Assembly (NCBI GenBank): GCA_033961575.1
Contig: CM066732.1
Coordinates: 99,005,187-99,069,186, forward strand
Length of the DNA: 64,000 nucleotides
Direction: 5' to 3'
Source of the DNA: Aselliscus stoliczkanus
Lineage: Eukaryota > Chordata > Mammalia > Chiroptera > Hipposideridae
Positions 1 through 10,999 of the stretch are shown piece after piece. The notes beneath the pieces were generated by a model that was not told where the DNA came from, did not search any database, and was given only the letters and a program-made list of their open reading frames with translations. Every line of letters begins with the position of its first letter. The stretch's first letter is position 1. The position numbers and the translations under genes are program-made.

Positions 1-1145
1 CTACAGAATCATGCAATGTCTATCAAAATTCCAGTTACATTTTTCATAGAAATAGAAAAAAACCACTAAAATTCATATGGAACCACAAAAGACCCCTAAT
101 AGTCAAAGCAATCATGAGAAATAAGAAACAGAGCTAGAAGTAGCACACTTTTTATTTCAAACTATATTACAAGTCTATAGTAATCAGAACAGTATGGTAT
201 TGGCATAAAAATAAACACATAAATCAATGCAACAGAAGAGAACCCAGAAATAAATCCATGCATATATAGTCAATTAGTTTTCGACAAAGGGGCCAAGAAT
301 ATACAATGGGGAAACTACAGTCTCTTCAATAAATGGTGCTGCGAAAACTATATATCCACATGCAAAAGAATGAAACTGGACCCCTATCTTACAACCATAC
401 ACAAAACCCAACTCACAATGGATGAAAGCTGTGAATGTAAGATCTAAAACCTTACAACTACTAGAAGAAAACATAGAGGGTAAGCCCCTTGACATCGGTC
501 TTGGCAATAATTTTTTGGATTTGACACTAAAAGCAAAGGCAACAAAAGCAAAAACAAACAAGTGGGAAAACATCAAACTAAAAAGCTTCTACACAGTACA
601 GGAAACCATCATCAAAATGAAAAGTCAACCTACAGAGGACAAGAAAATTTTTGCAAACCACATATTCAATAAGGAGTTAATATCCAAATATACAAGGAAC
701 TTATAGGAACTTATATAACTAAATAGCAAAAATATAAAATAAAAATTTTTTTTCCAGAGAAGACATTTAAATGCCAACAGGTACATGAAAAGGTGCTTAA
801 TGTCATTAATTAGCAGGCAAATGCAAATCAAAACCACAATGACCTATCACCTTATACCTGTTAGTATGGCTGTTATAAAAAAGATAAGAGGTAATAAATG
901 CTGGCAAGGATATGGAGACAAGGAAAGCCTTAAAATGGTACAGGCACTATGGAAAAGAGCATAGAGGTCCCTGAAGAAATTAAAAATAGAACTACTATAA
1001 AATGCAGCAATCCCACTTCTAGGTATATATTTAAAGGAAATGAAATCACTATCTGTACTCCCATGTTCATTGCAGCATTATTCACAGTAGCCATGGTATG
1101 GAAACAACCTTCGTGTGCACTGATGGATGAATGAATAATAAAAAT

Positions 1146-1189
<44 letters not shown>

Positions 1190-1645
1190 GTTATTATATT
1201 ACATTATATATATAATGTTATTCACTCTTATAAAAGAAGGAAATCCTGGTATTTGCAACAACATGGATGAATAACTAAGATAAACGAAATAAGCCCGACA
1301 AAGACAAATACTGCATGGTATTGCTCACATGTAGAATCAAAAATTTTTTTTTTCAGTTGAACTCATGGAAACAGTAGAATGGTGGCTGCATAGGACAGGG
1401 GGTGGTAGTGGAAATAGGGAAAGGCTGGTATAAAGTTACAAACTTTCAGATATTAGAGGAATAAGGTCTGAGATTCTAATGTATAACATGGTGACAATAG
1501 TTGATAATACTGTATTATAAAATTGAAATTTGCTAAGAGTAGAACTTAAGTGTTACAGTGTAGACATATGTTAAATCATCATATTGTATACTCTAAATAT
1601 ACTACAGTTTTGTCAATTATACCTCAATAAAGCAGAATAAACAAA
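1..1645 (+). mobile_element. Old L1 LINE 3' portion (ORF2 end and 3' UTR), fragmented
   Basis: Decayed L1 sequence in sense orientation, cut by the window start. The part near 420-700 reads like the end of L1 ORF2 with many stops. About 780-1130 matches the usual old-L1 stretch that encodes the 'isolated host, measurable by' type tail and the 3' UTR. About 1370-1645 is an L1 3' end finishing in an AATAAA-bearing A-rich tail near 1625-1655. It probably lies in the last intron of SLC28A2. No intact reading frame remains. Confidence 0.75.
1149..1187. repeat. (TA)n microsatellite
   Basis: An uninterrupted AT dinucleotide run of about 39 bp inside the L1 fragment, followed by degenerate AT-rich sequence to about 1220. 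Length is likely to vary between individuals. Confidence 0.95.
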
Positions 1646-2001
1646 CAAACAAATAAGCAAGCCTGAACTGTACTCCTTTCTCAAGAGTACAATCTTACTT
1701 TTTAGAATAAATTCAATTCTCAGTCACATTACAAGGCATACATTTTGCCTCAGTGATGTTTGGAAAGGAAATTCCTAAAATTACTATGGTTACAAATTGG
1801 GCACAGGAACAAACACATTATATAGGGTTTCTTCCTACCATTATCTTGGGTATGAATGAGAAAATATACTTAATTCTGTCTTATTTAACTGGTCATTGTG
1901 ACTGGATGTGTTTTTCTCAGCTGCTTGGTAAACTTATTGATATGTCTTGTTACATTGTTTTTATCTGACCCACTATGTATCTTTCTGGCTCTTCATTTCA
2001 G

Positions 2002-2119
2002 TTCTTCTCTGAATGGCACCAACCTTCCTTCTTTTTCCGGTCTATGGGAAGATAACGAGTTCAGTGCCATAGCCCTTGCTAACTGCTGCGGACTGTATAC
2101 CAATGCGGTGTGTGCCTAA
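2002..2119 (+). CDS. SLC28A2: SLC28A2 (CNT2) last coding exon
   Basis: C-terminal exon of the concentrative, sodium-coupled purine nucleoside transporter of the plasma membrane. A polypyrimidine tract and AG (ending at 2001) precede it. One base completes a split codon, then 38 codons and TAA at 2117-2119. The translation contains SSLNGTN, PSFSG, WED and EFSA, and ends [12 protein letters not shown], matching the CNT2 C-terminus as I remember it, including the final VCA and a CC pair. The NGT is an N-glycosylation sequon, as expected for the extracellular tail of CNT transporters. The frame is open, with no indel relative to the remembered human protein. Only this exon lies in the window; the rest of the gene is to the left. 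From one exon I cannot prove the gene is functional, but nothing suggests decay. A second, decayed copy of middle exons lies 30 kb downstream on the same strand. Confidence 0.87.
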
Positions 2120-2710
2120 GGCTGGACCATGTCCATAACAGTCTGATCTTGACAGTTTCTTATGATAAATGTATTTATGTACTCAAGCATTCCCTCTGTA
2201 CAGCTAACTCACCATGGTCTGTAACAGTAAATGTAAAACTTTCATTTTGGTTCACTGTATGCCAATAATGAAAAGTAGCATTTGTCTTTCTATTATTTGC
2301 TGAACCGAATAGGAAATTCCTTATGTGCTTTCTCTGAAGTTACGTGTGAAATAACAAATATCATATCAAAAAATACCTTGCAAATCTTGCTTCTAGTTGC
2401 CATCTTAAAAATTATGTGATACAGTCTTCTGTAAATGTGATTTGGTATGTAATGTGTACTGAGGTGAAAAGCTGTATTTCTTGGAGTTCTGTAGGCGAGC
2501 TGGTTTATGGTACAAAAGGTACATATCAGTTACATGACTATTAAGATTTTTTCTCGTAGTCACACATTTGTAAACCTCCAAACTCCTTAAAACATTATAT
2601 AGTAAACAAAAAGGTATTTCCTGTATGCAAAGTTGTAAGGAATGTCCATTTCTTAAAGGACCTTACTTAGTTTTAGCATTCTGCTTTAGTGCCATATTTG
2701 TTTCAAGTTT
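2120..2710 (+). other. SLC28A2: Probable SLC28A2 3' UTR and flank
   Basis: Non-repetitive AT-rich sequence directly after the SLC28A2 stop codon and before the next SINE. I see no canonical AATAAA that clearly ends the transcript, so the UTR limit is an inference. Confidence 0.4.
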
Positions 2711-2740
2711 ACAGGGAGTACCTTAAAAAACAGTGGTTTT

Positions 2741-2858
2741 GGGGCCAGCCGAGTGGCGTGGTGGTTAAGCGCTGGCTTGGGAAGCCAGCAGCCCTGGTTC
2801 GGGTCCCACATATGAGGGCCAGTGACACTGCCCTCAAAAAACACAAAAACAAAAAAAC
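2741..2858 (+). mobile_element. tRNA-derived SINE, short form
   Basis: Starts GGGGCCAGCCGAGTGG, has an A-box-like stretch (GTGGTTAAGCGCTGG) and a B-box-like stretch (GGTTCGGGTCCC), then the family signature CATATGAGGGCCAGTGAC and an A-rich tail. Near-identical 10-12 bp flanks (CAGTGGTTTT and CAGTGATTTT) look like a target-site duplication. Confidence 0.9.
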
Positions 2859-3139
2859 ACAGTGATTTTCAGTGGGAAGGGGGCATTTTGCCTTCCAGGG
2901 GTTATCTGACAATAAGCCTTAGTTGTCACAACTGGGGTTGCTACTGACATCTACTGGGTAGAGGCCAGAATTGCTGCTAAACATCCTACAATGCACAGGT
3001 TAGCCCCCACAACAAATAATTTTCTGGCCCCAAATGTCAACATTGTAAGGTTGAGACACCCTAATTGCAAATGTTTAATGTATTTCTTATATCTAATATT
3101 ATTTATAATACCAGTAATATATAGCTTTAAAGAAGAGGT

Positions 3140-3765
3140 TTCAATAAGATGTAGGGTTCCTTAAAAAGTTAAAAATAGAATTACCATGGCTCCACAATTT
3201 CATTCCTAGGTATCTACCCCAAAGAACTGAAAAAGCTAGTCAGACAAGTACATGTACATACATGTTCGTAGCAACACTGTTCAAAATAGTGAAAATATGG
3301 ACACAGTCCAAATGTCCATCAGTGGCTGAATGAATAAAAAAATTGTGTTATGTACATATAATGGAATTTTATTCAGCCATAAAAAGCATGAAGTACCGAT
3401 ATATGCTATGTACAAAGAGGAATCTAGACAACATTATGCTTAGTCAAAGAAGCCAGATACAGGTTATTATTGTATGATTCTATTTTGTATGCTTCCATTT
3501 ATATGAACTATTCAGATGAGATAAATCCATAGAGACATACAGATCCGTGAAGCCAAGGGCTGGAGGGAGTGGGGAATTGGGGAATTGGAAGTGACTACCT
3601 CGTCAGTATGTGGTTTTACTTTGGGGTGATAGAAATGTTTTGGAACCAGACAGAGGTGGTGGTTGAACAACATTGTGAATGTACTAAATGTACTAATGTA
3701 ACACCAATTTGTTCACTTTAAAAAGATTAATTTTATGTTCTGTGAATTTCACCTCAATAAAATTA
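3140..3765 (+). mobile_element. Old L1 LINE 3' end
   Basis: Sense-oriented L1 tail: the recognisable stretch about isolated lab-independent 'cattcagccataaaaag' type sequence near 3370, a GGGGTGATAGAAATGTTTTGGA motif region near 3623, and an AATAAA-containing end near 3755. It is followed by AT-rich simple sequence. Confidence 0.75.
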
Positions 3766-3820
3766 TATATAATATATGTATATTTATATATATATGCATA
3801 TGTATATATATATATATTAC
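3766..3820. repeat. AT-rich TATATA simple repeat
   Basis: Degenerate TA-rich stretch that grew from the tail of the preceding L1. Confidence 0.8.
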
Positions 3821-4019
3821 ATTGTAGATACTTGTATGTTCCCTTAACTATTGTATCTCCACTTTTATCTCCTCTCTCCTATTTTTGTAAGTTGACATAA
3901 AAGAAAACAAAGCCTCAATAAACTGTTTCTTGACATGCACACTGATTTTTGCCCTAGCCTGGTTTCTTTCTGAGAGGGAGCAGAATACCGTGTTTGGTCG
4001 TACTGGACACTAGGCCCGG

Positions 4020-4200
4020 TTACTGGGGTTCTGATTTGGGCTCTGTCACTTATCTCTGGGTAATCTTGGGCAAGTTTCTTAACTTCTCTGTGCCTTGGCC
4101 TCCTTATCTATAAATTGGGGATAATGGGACCTACCTTATAGGTAAAGGTTGTGAGGTTGACTGCTCATTGTAACCCCAATGTAAGGGTTAGCTACTATTA
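4020..4200. mobile_element. MIR-type SINE
   Basis: Contains the MIR-like run 'ctctgtcactta ... gggcaagtttcttaacttctctgtgcc' followed by 'ataatgggacctacctt', the typical tRNA-proximal half of MIR. Diverged. Confidence 0.6.
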
Positions 4201-4359
4201 TTACTATTTAATTTAAGGATCTGAGTTCACGACTATCAATTTATTGACTTACATATGCAATTCAGTTCACACAAGAAAGCAAGCAGCACGGAGGAAGCTC
4301 CGTATCTCCTTTCAGGGGGATGGGCTGGCTTTCTAATTCTATTTAAAGCAAATCTGGCC

Positions 4360-4845
4360 TAAACTCCCGCACCTAAGAGGGCCGCGCTGTAAAAGAAGGA
4401 AGCATGACAATGTTTAACACCATCATTTGCAGAAGAGTCTCACAAGCGGAAGGAGCGAACAGGAAAAGCCTGAATGCAACATCTGCAAACTCAACGCCGA
4501 CCCCTGGGGCCAAGAGGCGCCCCCAGGCGAGCACCAAGGTAACGTGGGCTGAAGTGGTCTGGACAGGCCCGAGTTGGGTGCCAAGCGCGAGTCAATCCTG
4601 GGAGGCGTGCAACAGGGATCAATCAATCTCGGGCTCCGTCCGAGGGGCGGGGCAAACATGCGTATTGCGCTGTCTGGGAGGCGCCACGGTGCATGCGCTT
4701 GGCTTTCGCCAACGAGGGCTGCCAGGGTGCCTGGTCTTGGAGCCACAGGCAGAGAGAAGAGAGGAAACTGAGGAAGAGAGAGGGTACGAGAAGAGATAGC
4801 GAGGACAGCGATAAATGAGAGTTGCGAAAGGGGGCTGCGTTGGGA
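4360..4845. promoter_or_regulatory. Unassigned CpG-rich block (possible orphan CpG island)
   Basis: A compact block much richer in CpG and GC than the surrounding AT-rich DNA. It has a GC box (GAGGGGCGGGGC, near 4642), an NRF1-like element (GTGCATGCGC, near 4690), and an AAG|GTAACG splice-donor-like site near 4537. Reading frames of 131 codons (+, 4404-4799) and 185 codons (-, 4423-4980) cross it, but neither shows a recognisable domain, and GC-rich DNA gives such frames by chance. It could be the promoter of a noncoding RNA, an alternative upstream promoter, or an old CpG-rich insertion. I do not know of a gene here. Confidence 0.45.
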
Positions 4846-5004
4846 TGTGTGAGGAGTAGTGTGGAAAAGGGACCATGGGATGAGGAGAATGGCCCACAGA
4901 GTCACTGAGTGGGTCACGTCTGTTCCCTTAAACACTAACCTTAAAACCTCTCTTGTGCATATTGTTCCACAGTCTGCCATTTTTGCTTAAGGTATGCGGA
5001 CGGC

Positions 5005-5140
5005 TTTCTAGGACAGTACATATATATTTACCTCATTCGTGTTAGTGGCTACGTGGTGTTCCATGTAAGAATGTACCTAAGTTATCCATTTCCCTATTAA
5101 TGGACATTTACATTGACTTATATTTGGCCAATATTTTCTA
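5005..5140 (-). mobile_element. Short L1 3' fragment, antisense
   Basis: Reads on the + strand as 'gtggtgttccatgtaagaatgtac ... atttccctattaatggacattta', the reverse complement of the common L1 3' tail. Confidence 0.55.
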
Positions 5141-5298
5141 GAAGCCTAACTGAGGTAGGCTAAAGTTTGTGTTTGACTCCACTTCTGACTCGTATGATTT
5201 ACTCCTAGTGGAAGTCCTGGCTAAACTGTTGGCTGTCAAGCATTTAAAAGGTTATCACCTCTGTGGGAGTAATTGACTTTTTGTTTTTTGCATTCACT

Positions 5299-5706
5299 CT
5301 TTTTTTTTTTAAAGATTTTATTGAGGAATTGGGGGAGGGGAACAGACAAGTTGCTGTTTTTTTGTTCTTCAGTCTAGTTGCGGAGGACGTTGCTTCACTG
5401 GCCCATGTTGGTATCGTTATTGCGCTCTTCCTGGAGGAGGCAGATCCATCGCCAGCCTCTGGATGGTCACTCACCGCGGCTATTGGCAGCTCACTCACTG
5501 GCTGCCGGCCACTCACTGTAGCCTATGGCAGCCCACTGCAGCAGGGGCTGCAGCCTACACCATCACCGGGGTTGCACAGCCCAGCTCCAGATGGAGCTGT
5601 TGTTAACTGTAGAGGACAGTGTCATTGACCCTCATATGTGGGATCATATGCCAGGGCCGCTGGCATCCCAAACCAGCTTTTAACCAATGCACCACTCGGT
5701 CGGCCC
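5299..5706 (-). mobile_element. tRNA-derived SINE, long form
   Basis: Antisense copy about 400 bp long. On the + strand it begins with a T run, then ATTGAGGAATTGGGGGAGGG and a GC-rich body (AGCCTATGGCAGCCCACTGC), and ends with the tRNA-like head as CCACTCGGTCGGCCC. It shares its head with the short SINEs of the window and adds a body of about 300 bp. Confidence 0.88.
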
Positions 5707-5711
5707 TCTTT

Positions 5712-5850
5712 CTTTCTTTCTTTTTTTAATCAAAATTTATTGGGGTAACCATGGTTAGTAAAGTTACATAGGTTTCAAGTGTACAGTTCTGTAATATATA
5801 CTGTGTATATCACATTGTGTGTTCACCACCCAGAGTCAGTAATTGATTTT
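5712..5850 (-). mobile_element. Bat-type L1 3' end, antisense
   Basis: Reads as TTTATTGGGGTAACCATGG ... AGTTACATAGGTTTCAAG ... CACATTGTGTGTTCACCACC. Two other copies in the window (17815-17937 and 62515-62632) share this end, which is common in bat genomes. Confidence 0.7.
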
Positions 5851-5869
5851 TAAGATGGAAATAAAAAGG

Positions 5870-6360
5870 TTTGGAGCCAGAAGCTCGGGGTTCAGAGTCC
5901 TGGGCTCCCCTCAAGCCATGTGAAAATTCTCAATCTCGCTGAAGCTCAGTATCCACTTCTGCATAATGAAGATGATGATAACCATATCTATTTTACAAGT
6001 TGCTAGAAAAGATGAATTAATAATGCATATGAAAAAACCACATTGTGTAAATGGTAAGGAGCTCCAAAGATATTCATTTCACAAGTAGTTAAAATGTAAG
6101 GACCTTAGAGAGCCTTTGTCCTTTATACATGAACATTTGCTTGGCACTCATCACACTTCTGGCATACTTAATGAGATATACATGTTTGTTTTCTTTCCCC
6201 CATTTAATCCATACAACAACCCTTTGAAGAAGGTGCTATTACTATTTCAGTTTCCAAAAAAGGAAAGATAGGCTTAGAGAGAAAGTTGCTCCCTAGAGTC
6301 ACATAGTGACAGAGCTGAGATTGGAGTCCTGAGTCTGATCCAAAGGCCTTGCCCTTAACC
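5870..6360. mobile_element. MIR-type SINE remnants (two)
   Basis: About 5870-6060 resembles one MIR ('cagtatccacttctgcataatgaagatgatgataacc') and about 6120-6360 a second ('caacaaccctttgaagaaggtgctatt ... gtcacatagtgacagagctgagattgg'). Both are strongly diverged. Confidence 0.55.
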
Positions 6361-6639
6361 ATTATGTCTATTCTCATACATCCCCAGCCCTCCCTGCCTT
6401 TCTTGTGCTTGCTCCAATCCAGTGCCTCAAGGTTCACTGGTTTAACTCAAGGGATCTCATCACTTTCTAACATATTTATACTTTCTGAACTACTTGTGTA
6501 CCAATCATTTCCCTGCTGTGTGGCATCTTGTATTTTTGTCTCATTTTGCTATCTGTCTATTGCAGTAAGTAGAAAAATGGTTTCTATAAAATCTGGCGAT
6601 TTCCTCAAAGATTGAATTGTCTTTATTTAAAAGCTACTT

Positions 6640-6790
6640 TTATCAGCTCTTTGAATATGGACCTCCATGAGGGAAGAGACCAAATCTGTTTTGTTATCAA
6701 AGCCCAGGAGCTTGCACTACCTTAAAAAAAAAAGTGTTTAATATTAGTTGAGGAATTGAAAAGCTCCAAGGGTTTGGGCTGAATACCTGG
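6640..6790. mobile_element. L2 LINE 3' end remnant
   Basis: The run 'atggacctccatgagggaagagaccaaatctg' with a following 'cccaggagcttgcac' resembles the L2 3' end. Diverged. Confidence 0.45.
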
Positions 6791-9430
6791 GGCAAACTGA
6801 ATGGAGAGAAAATATCTGCTAAATGAAAGAACATAGATAAAGCACTTAGACTACCTGGTACAAAGTAAGCTTTTAACCAGCATTAGTTATTATTGCTACA
6901 TAAATATAATAGAAATGAGATGGGGCTTATGAGTAGCAGGTACAAAATGGGGAGGTGAAAGAAAGAAGAAATGGAGCAAAATGATGCTGGGCTAGAGCTG
7001 TTTATCCAGAGATGGCAAGCGAGGACTTCTCAAAGGCAGAAATGGGCAAAGGGCATTTAAGAACAGGGAAACCTAATGTTTATCCTGCTGTAATCCCACC
7101 AGCTTTACCCTCAAATCTTCAGTAAAAGCCTGTTCTATATATGGTCTGGTGTCAGTGGTATTTTGAAGAATTCAAAAATCCAGGTGGTGTCCAGTGTAGA
7201 TGGTATGATGTTGGTAGTCCAGTCAGCAGACAGTCAACCGAAAGAATAAAATGGAGCCGTAGATTATACGGAGAGAAGCAGGGTGTCCAAGAAACCTCAG
7301 AAATATTTGGGAACAGTGGTGGTTTTTCTCATATAGAATGGGGGTTCAAGACTTTCCATTAAATCTTAATGGATGGGGGACTCTCTAGTAGGCTGGAGAA
7401 CTCTGGGGACATCAAGACAGCTGCATCTTGAGTTACACTTCTGTGGTTATTCTATTTAAGATGTGTTTATGTCATGTCCTCCCAGATGGACTGTAAATTT
7501 TTGCAACTAGAAATGATGAGAAATGAGTTGAATTTGTATGACATTTTTCTATGTATGAATGTCTGTTCTTTACATTAACTCATTGGAACTAACAAAGGTT
7601 TTTGTGGTGGGTATGATGACATCACTTTCCCCTTTTCCATTTTAAAGACAAGGAAATTAGGTAGAGAGAAATTAAGTACACCTGTCCTTGGTTACAGAGC
7701 TTACAGGGACCTCAGCCAGCTGAGTGTAGTGAAAAGGACATGGTTTAATAAGGCTTTCCATTATCTGGATGAAATCCAGCTTTCTGATCTCTTTCTTTCC
7801 ACTGTCTCATGTCAGCCATCCAAGTGTATAATTACCATGTAGAACTACTGACTTTCCCTAAGAAAATCTATACCTAAATAACTTTGAAAAAAGTTACCTA
7901 ACCTCTTGGAGTCTCTATTCACACATTATACAAATGAAGAAAATAATGGCTTCATTAACAGGAGACATTTGTTGTGGAGATCAAATGTCTTAAGTTTAAA
8001 GCACTTGGAACAGAGATGCTTAAGGAGTGTTCCCTTTTTCCCTTTGTTCCTTGGCTTTCTTTCTCTTTCATATATCCCAACTTAAAATTCAATACTTTCT
8101 GCATAACTGTACCATATATTTCTTAAATTTCTCTGCAACTTCGATGATACCTGGCGCCATGTCCTGTCCTGGGGCTAAAGGTAGTGTGAGAAGGGTGGTG
8201 TACGGGCTGGATTAGGTCCTGCTGGGAGGGGCCTGTGGCATCCAGATAGGAACCACATTTAAGGCAGAAGTCCAAAGATCAGAACTGATGGAGCCAAATC
8301 TGTTCCTAGGTAATGGGGCTAATGTAGGTCTGGGAACAGGGCCAACTAGGTCATCAAATGGTATTAACACAAATACCAGACACTCATGATAAACATTTGT
8401 CATCAACAAGGAAAGCACAATTTAGGAAATTTATTAGAAACCACCCATACATAATACAGCTTATAGTCTTCATTAGGCTGAATAACTTCCATCAGGTTTA
8501 TTTTTAAAAAGTTAACTCTTGCTTCCGGGAAGGCAAAAGGCATATTTTTTGAAAACCCCAAATTCACTTTTTTTACTGTCTCAAGGCTTATGTCTATCAC
8601 ATTTATCAGATCCCAGATTTACCTTGACTGTAAAAATTCTATCCATATATTTTTAAGCAGGAATCAAAACAGAATATTGAAGCCATTTTTATCATATAGA
8701 ACAGTAATTTCTGTACTGAAATCATGTTTCCACTTGTCAAGAGCTGTTTTCCCCCAAGGGAAGTAAACATTATTCTGTGGCATTGTGTGTTTCTTGAAAG
8801 AAAAATTGGAGGAGAGAGCCCTCTTTTCCATGGTGACAAGACTAAGATTTGAATTATTCATTAAATGGAGGATATGTATTTATGATTAACCTAACTCAGA
8901 GGATGATGTAACAAATTTCCCAAAGAAAATATTATCCTTCAGATATTTGACATTCGAGAGTGCTTGTATTCATGGTTTCAGAAGCAAATCTATGACTGTG
9001 AATGAGCTAATTATTCTTCAGTGACATGGCTATAATTTGTAGGACAAAAAAAGAATACCAACGTATTTCTGTAGTGGATTTCAGAGATAAGATAAATGTT
9101 TAAAAGAATTTTTTAAGGTGGCTAAGACAAGGCAAGGCATTATCACTAGTCATAGTTTTATAAAGGCAAAATATTCAGGTTCACTGCACAGTGGTATGCT
9201 GCCTGACTGGGGGCCACCACTGTTAGAAATTTGTTGCAAATCCATTTGGCTGCCTGGCTGGCCCCCACTGCTGTAGACCACAGCCCATGGCATTGCCAAA
9301 CTACTCAGATGTGTCTGGCTGTACATCACAGTGCTGACTGAGTCCAGTGGCGCTTAAAGACCTAGAGGGGGTGGGGAAAATGCTCCTAACAGTTGTAACA
9401 ATCACACACGAAAATTTCACTTAATCCTTG
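6791..9430. other. Intergenic stretch, no gene seen
   Basis: No open frame above about 75 codons and no spliced exon that I recognise. A MIR-like patch is present near 7560-7740. The rest is unassigned and of ordinary base composition. Confidence 0.5.
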
Positions 9431-9434
9431 TTAA

Positions 9435-9535
9435 TAATAATAGCTGACCTTTGCTGAATACTTACTAAATGCCAGGTACTGAGTACTACTTGACTGAGTC
9501 CTCACAAAAACGCTATGAGGTATCCTACAGTCATA
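9435..9535 (+). mobile_element. MIR-type SINE fragment
   Basis: Contains 'aataatagctgacctttgctgaatacttactaaatgccagg', a core MIR segment. Confidence 0.65.
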
Positions 9536-9639
9536 GAGCCACAGCCACAGCCTCAGCTGCCCCACTCAGTTGGTATTTTTTGTCTACAAATATAGCCATG
9601 TAGTTGAGGGACAATTTGCTCATATTCACAGTCATAGGT

Positions 9640-10870
9640 TGCCTAGACTAGGATAATTCTCATCTTCTAGACATGACATATAAGGCTCTTCATGACATGG
9701 TGTCTGCATATCTTTCCAGTATTTTCTTTCACTATTCCCTCTTTTCTAGAAATACCATGTTATGCTGTTGTTTTCAAAACGCTAGGCACACTCAAACTTC
9801 ATAGCCATTTCCCATGCTGTTTTCTCTGCCAGAGGTAGCCCACAGCTCTCTCTGATCCTCCTCCGTATCCTCTTAGCAAACTTGCCCTCCTTTTCAGCTC
9901 CCTTTTCTCAACTCTCAACAGCCACAGCTTCAGCCACAACTCCTAGAGCTCTGTTTCTGTTTCTCGAACTGAAGGCAGTGTGGGGTGGTAGAAAAGAAGA
10001 CCAGACTTTCGTGAGGCGACCCGGGACTTTCTATACTGATTCTGACACCTACTGGTGGCATTGGTTTTGTCCATTGGAAAATTGAGGTAATCATACCTAT
10101 CTGGCAAGGTGGCTGCAAGGATGAGGCAGCTCATCTCTGCAGCACCGGAGAAGGTGCCGAAGGAAGAGTGACAGTTATTTTCCTGCTGTGTAAGTCACTT
10201 AGACATACAACCATCATCTCAAAGTCATTTTTTTCCTTCCAAAGCAATTCCTCCTCCAGACACATCTCTTTCCATCAGTAGATCTGTCGTTCTTTCAGCC
10301 ATCCAGGCTGCAAAGCTGCCATATTAGCTTTGTCCTCGTTCTTCATCTGCCCATATTTAACCAGCTACTACATCCTACCCTTTCATTTCCATCTTCCACC
10401 TCCCTAGTCTTACATTTCAGAATTTCATACCTAGACAATTGCCATTGTCTTTTGGCTGGTCTCAAATACTACTTTGCCAGTGTCGCTCCTTTGTGTCAAA
10501 ATCCTCAATGGGTCCTTAGGTATGGAATAAAGTCTAAATCCCTTAGTATGCAATAAAAATCTTCCACAATCTGGTCCTATGGTTGCCAGATTTAGCAAAT
10601 AAAATTGCAGGGTGACCAGTTACTTGTGAATTTTAAATAAACAGCAAGTTTCTTTTTGGTATATCATATGCAGTATGTACTTATTTTAATAACTTATTTG
10701 CAGTTTATCTGAAATTCAAATTTAACTGGACATCCTGTATTTTATCTGGCAAAGCCATCTGGCCCTAACTTTCTGGTTCTATAATTCAGTCCTACTCCTA
10801 CTTCTCTGATTGCTCCTTCTGCATCTCTTTTGCCTGCCTCTTCTATATGACTCTTCTGAGCAAGGCAGTG
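9640..10870 (+). mobile_element. L2 LINE remnants with a MIR and a foldback insertion
   Basis: About 9660-9900 and 10200-10580 resemble sense L2 ('aaggctcttcatgacatggtgtctgc', 'aatcctcaatgggtccttaggtatggaataaagtc'). About 9985-10135 resembles MIR. A palindromic DNA element interrupts the L2 at 10582-10753. All are old and diverged. Confidence 0.5.
10582..10753. mobile_element. Foldback-type nonautonomous DNA transposon
   Basis: Begins TTGCCAGATTTAGCAAATAA and ends ATCCTGTATTTTATCTGGCAA, which are imperfect inverted copies of each other, as in the short palindromic DNA elements common in mammals. Inserted in old L2 sequence. Confidence 0.55.
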
Positions 10871-10999
10871 AATGTGGAAGCCTGGCGACTCCTTCCCAAA
10901 AGTCCATTGAAATAACAAATAGGATATGGATATAGGGGAAATCATTTATCACTACTGAAAACTAAGGTTAGAATCATCTATAAACTGAAAACCTAGAGA

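Noticed and set aside
422..706. 94-codon frame as a host gene
   Set aside because: Reads as the end of L1 ORF2 and lies in a continuous L1 fragment.
2741..2830. tRNA gene
   Set aside because: The A- and B-box-like sequence belongs to the SINE head, which is present in about 19 copies. No intact cloverleaf with a standard acceptor stem is seen.
4423..4980. 185-codon antisense frame in the CpG-rich block
   Set aside because: Proline- and serine-rich with no domain, no splice support, and an overlapping + strand frame of similar quality: typical of GC-rich DNA.
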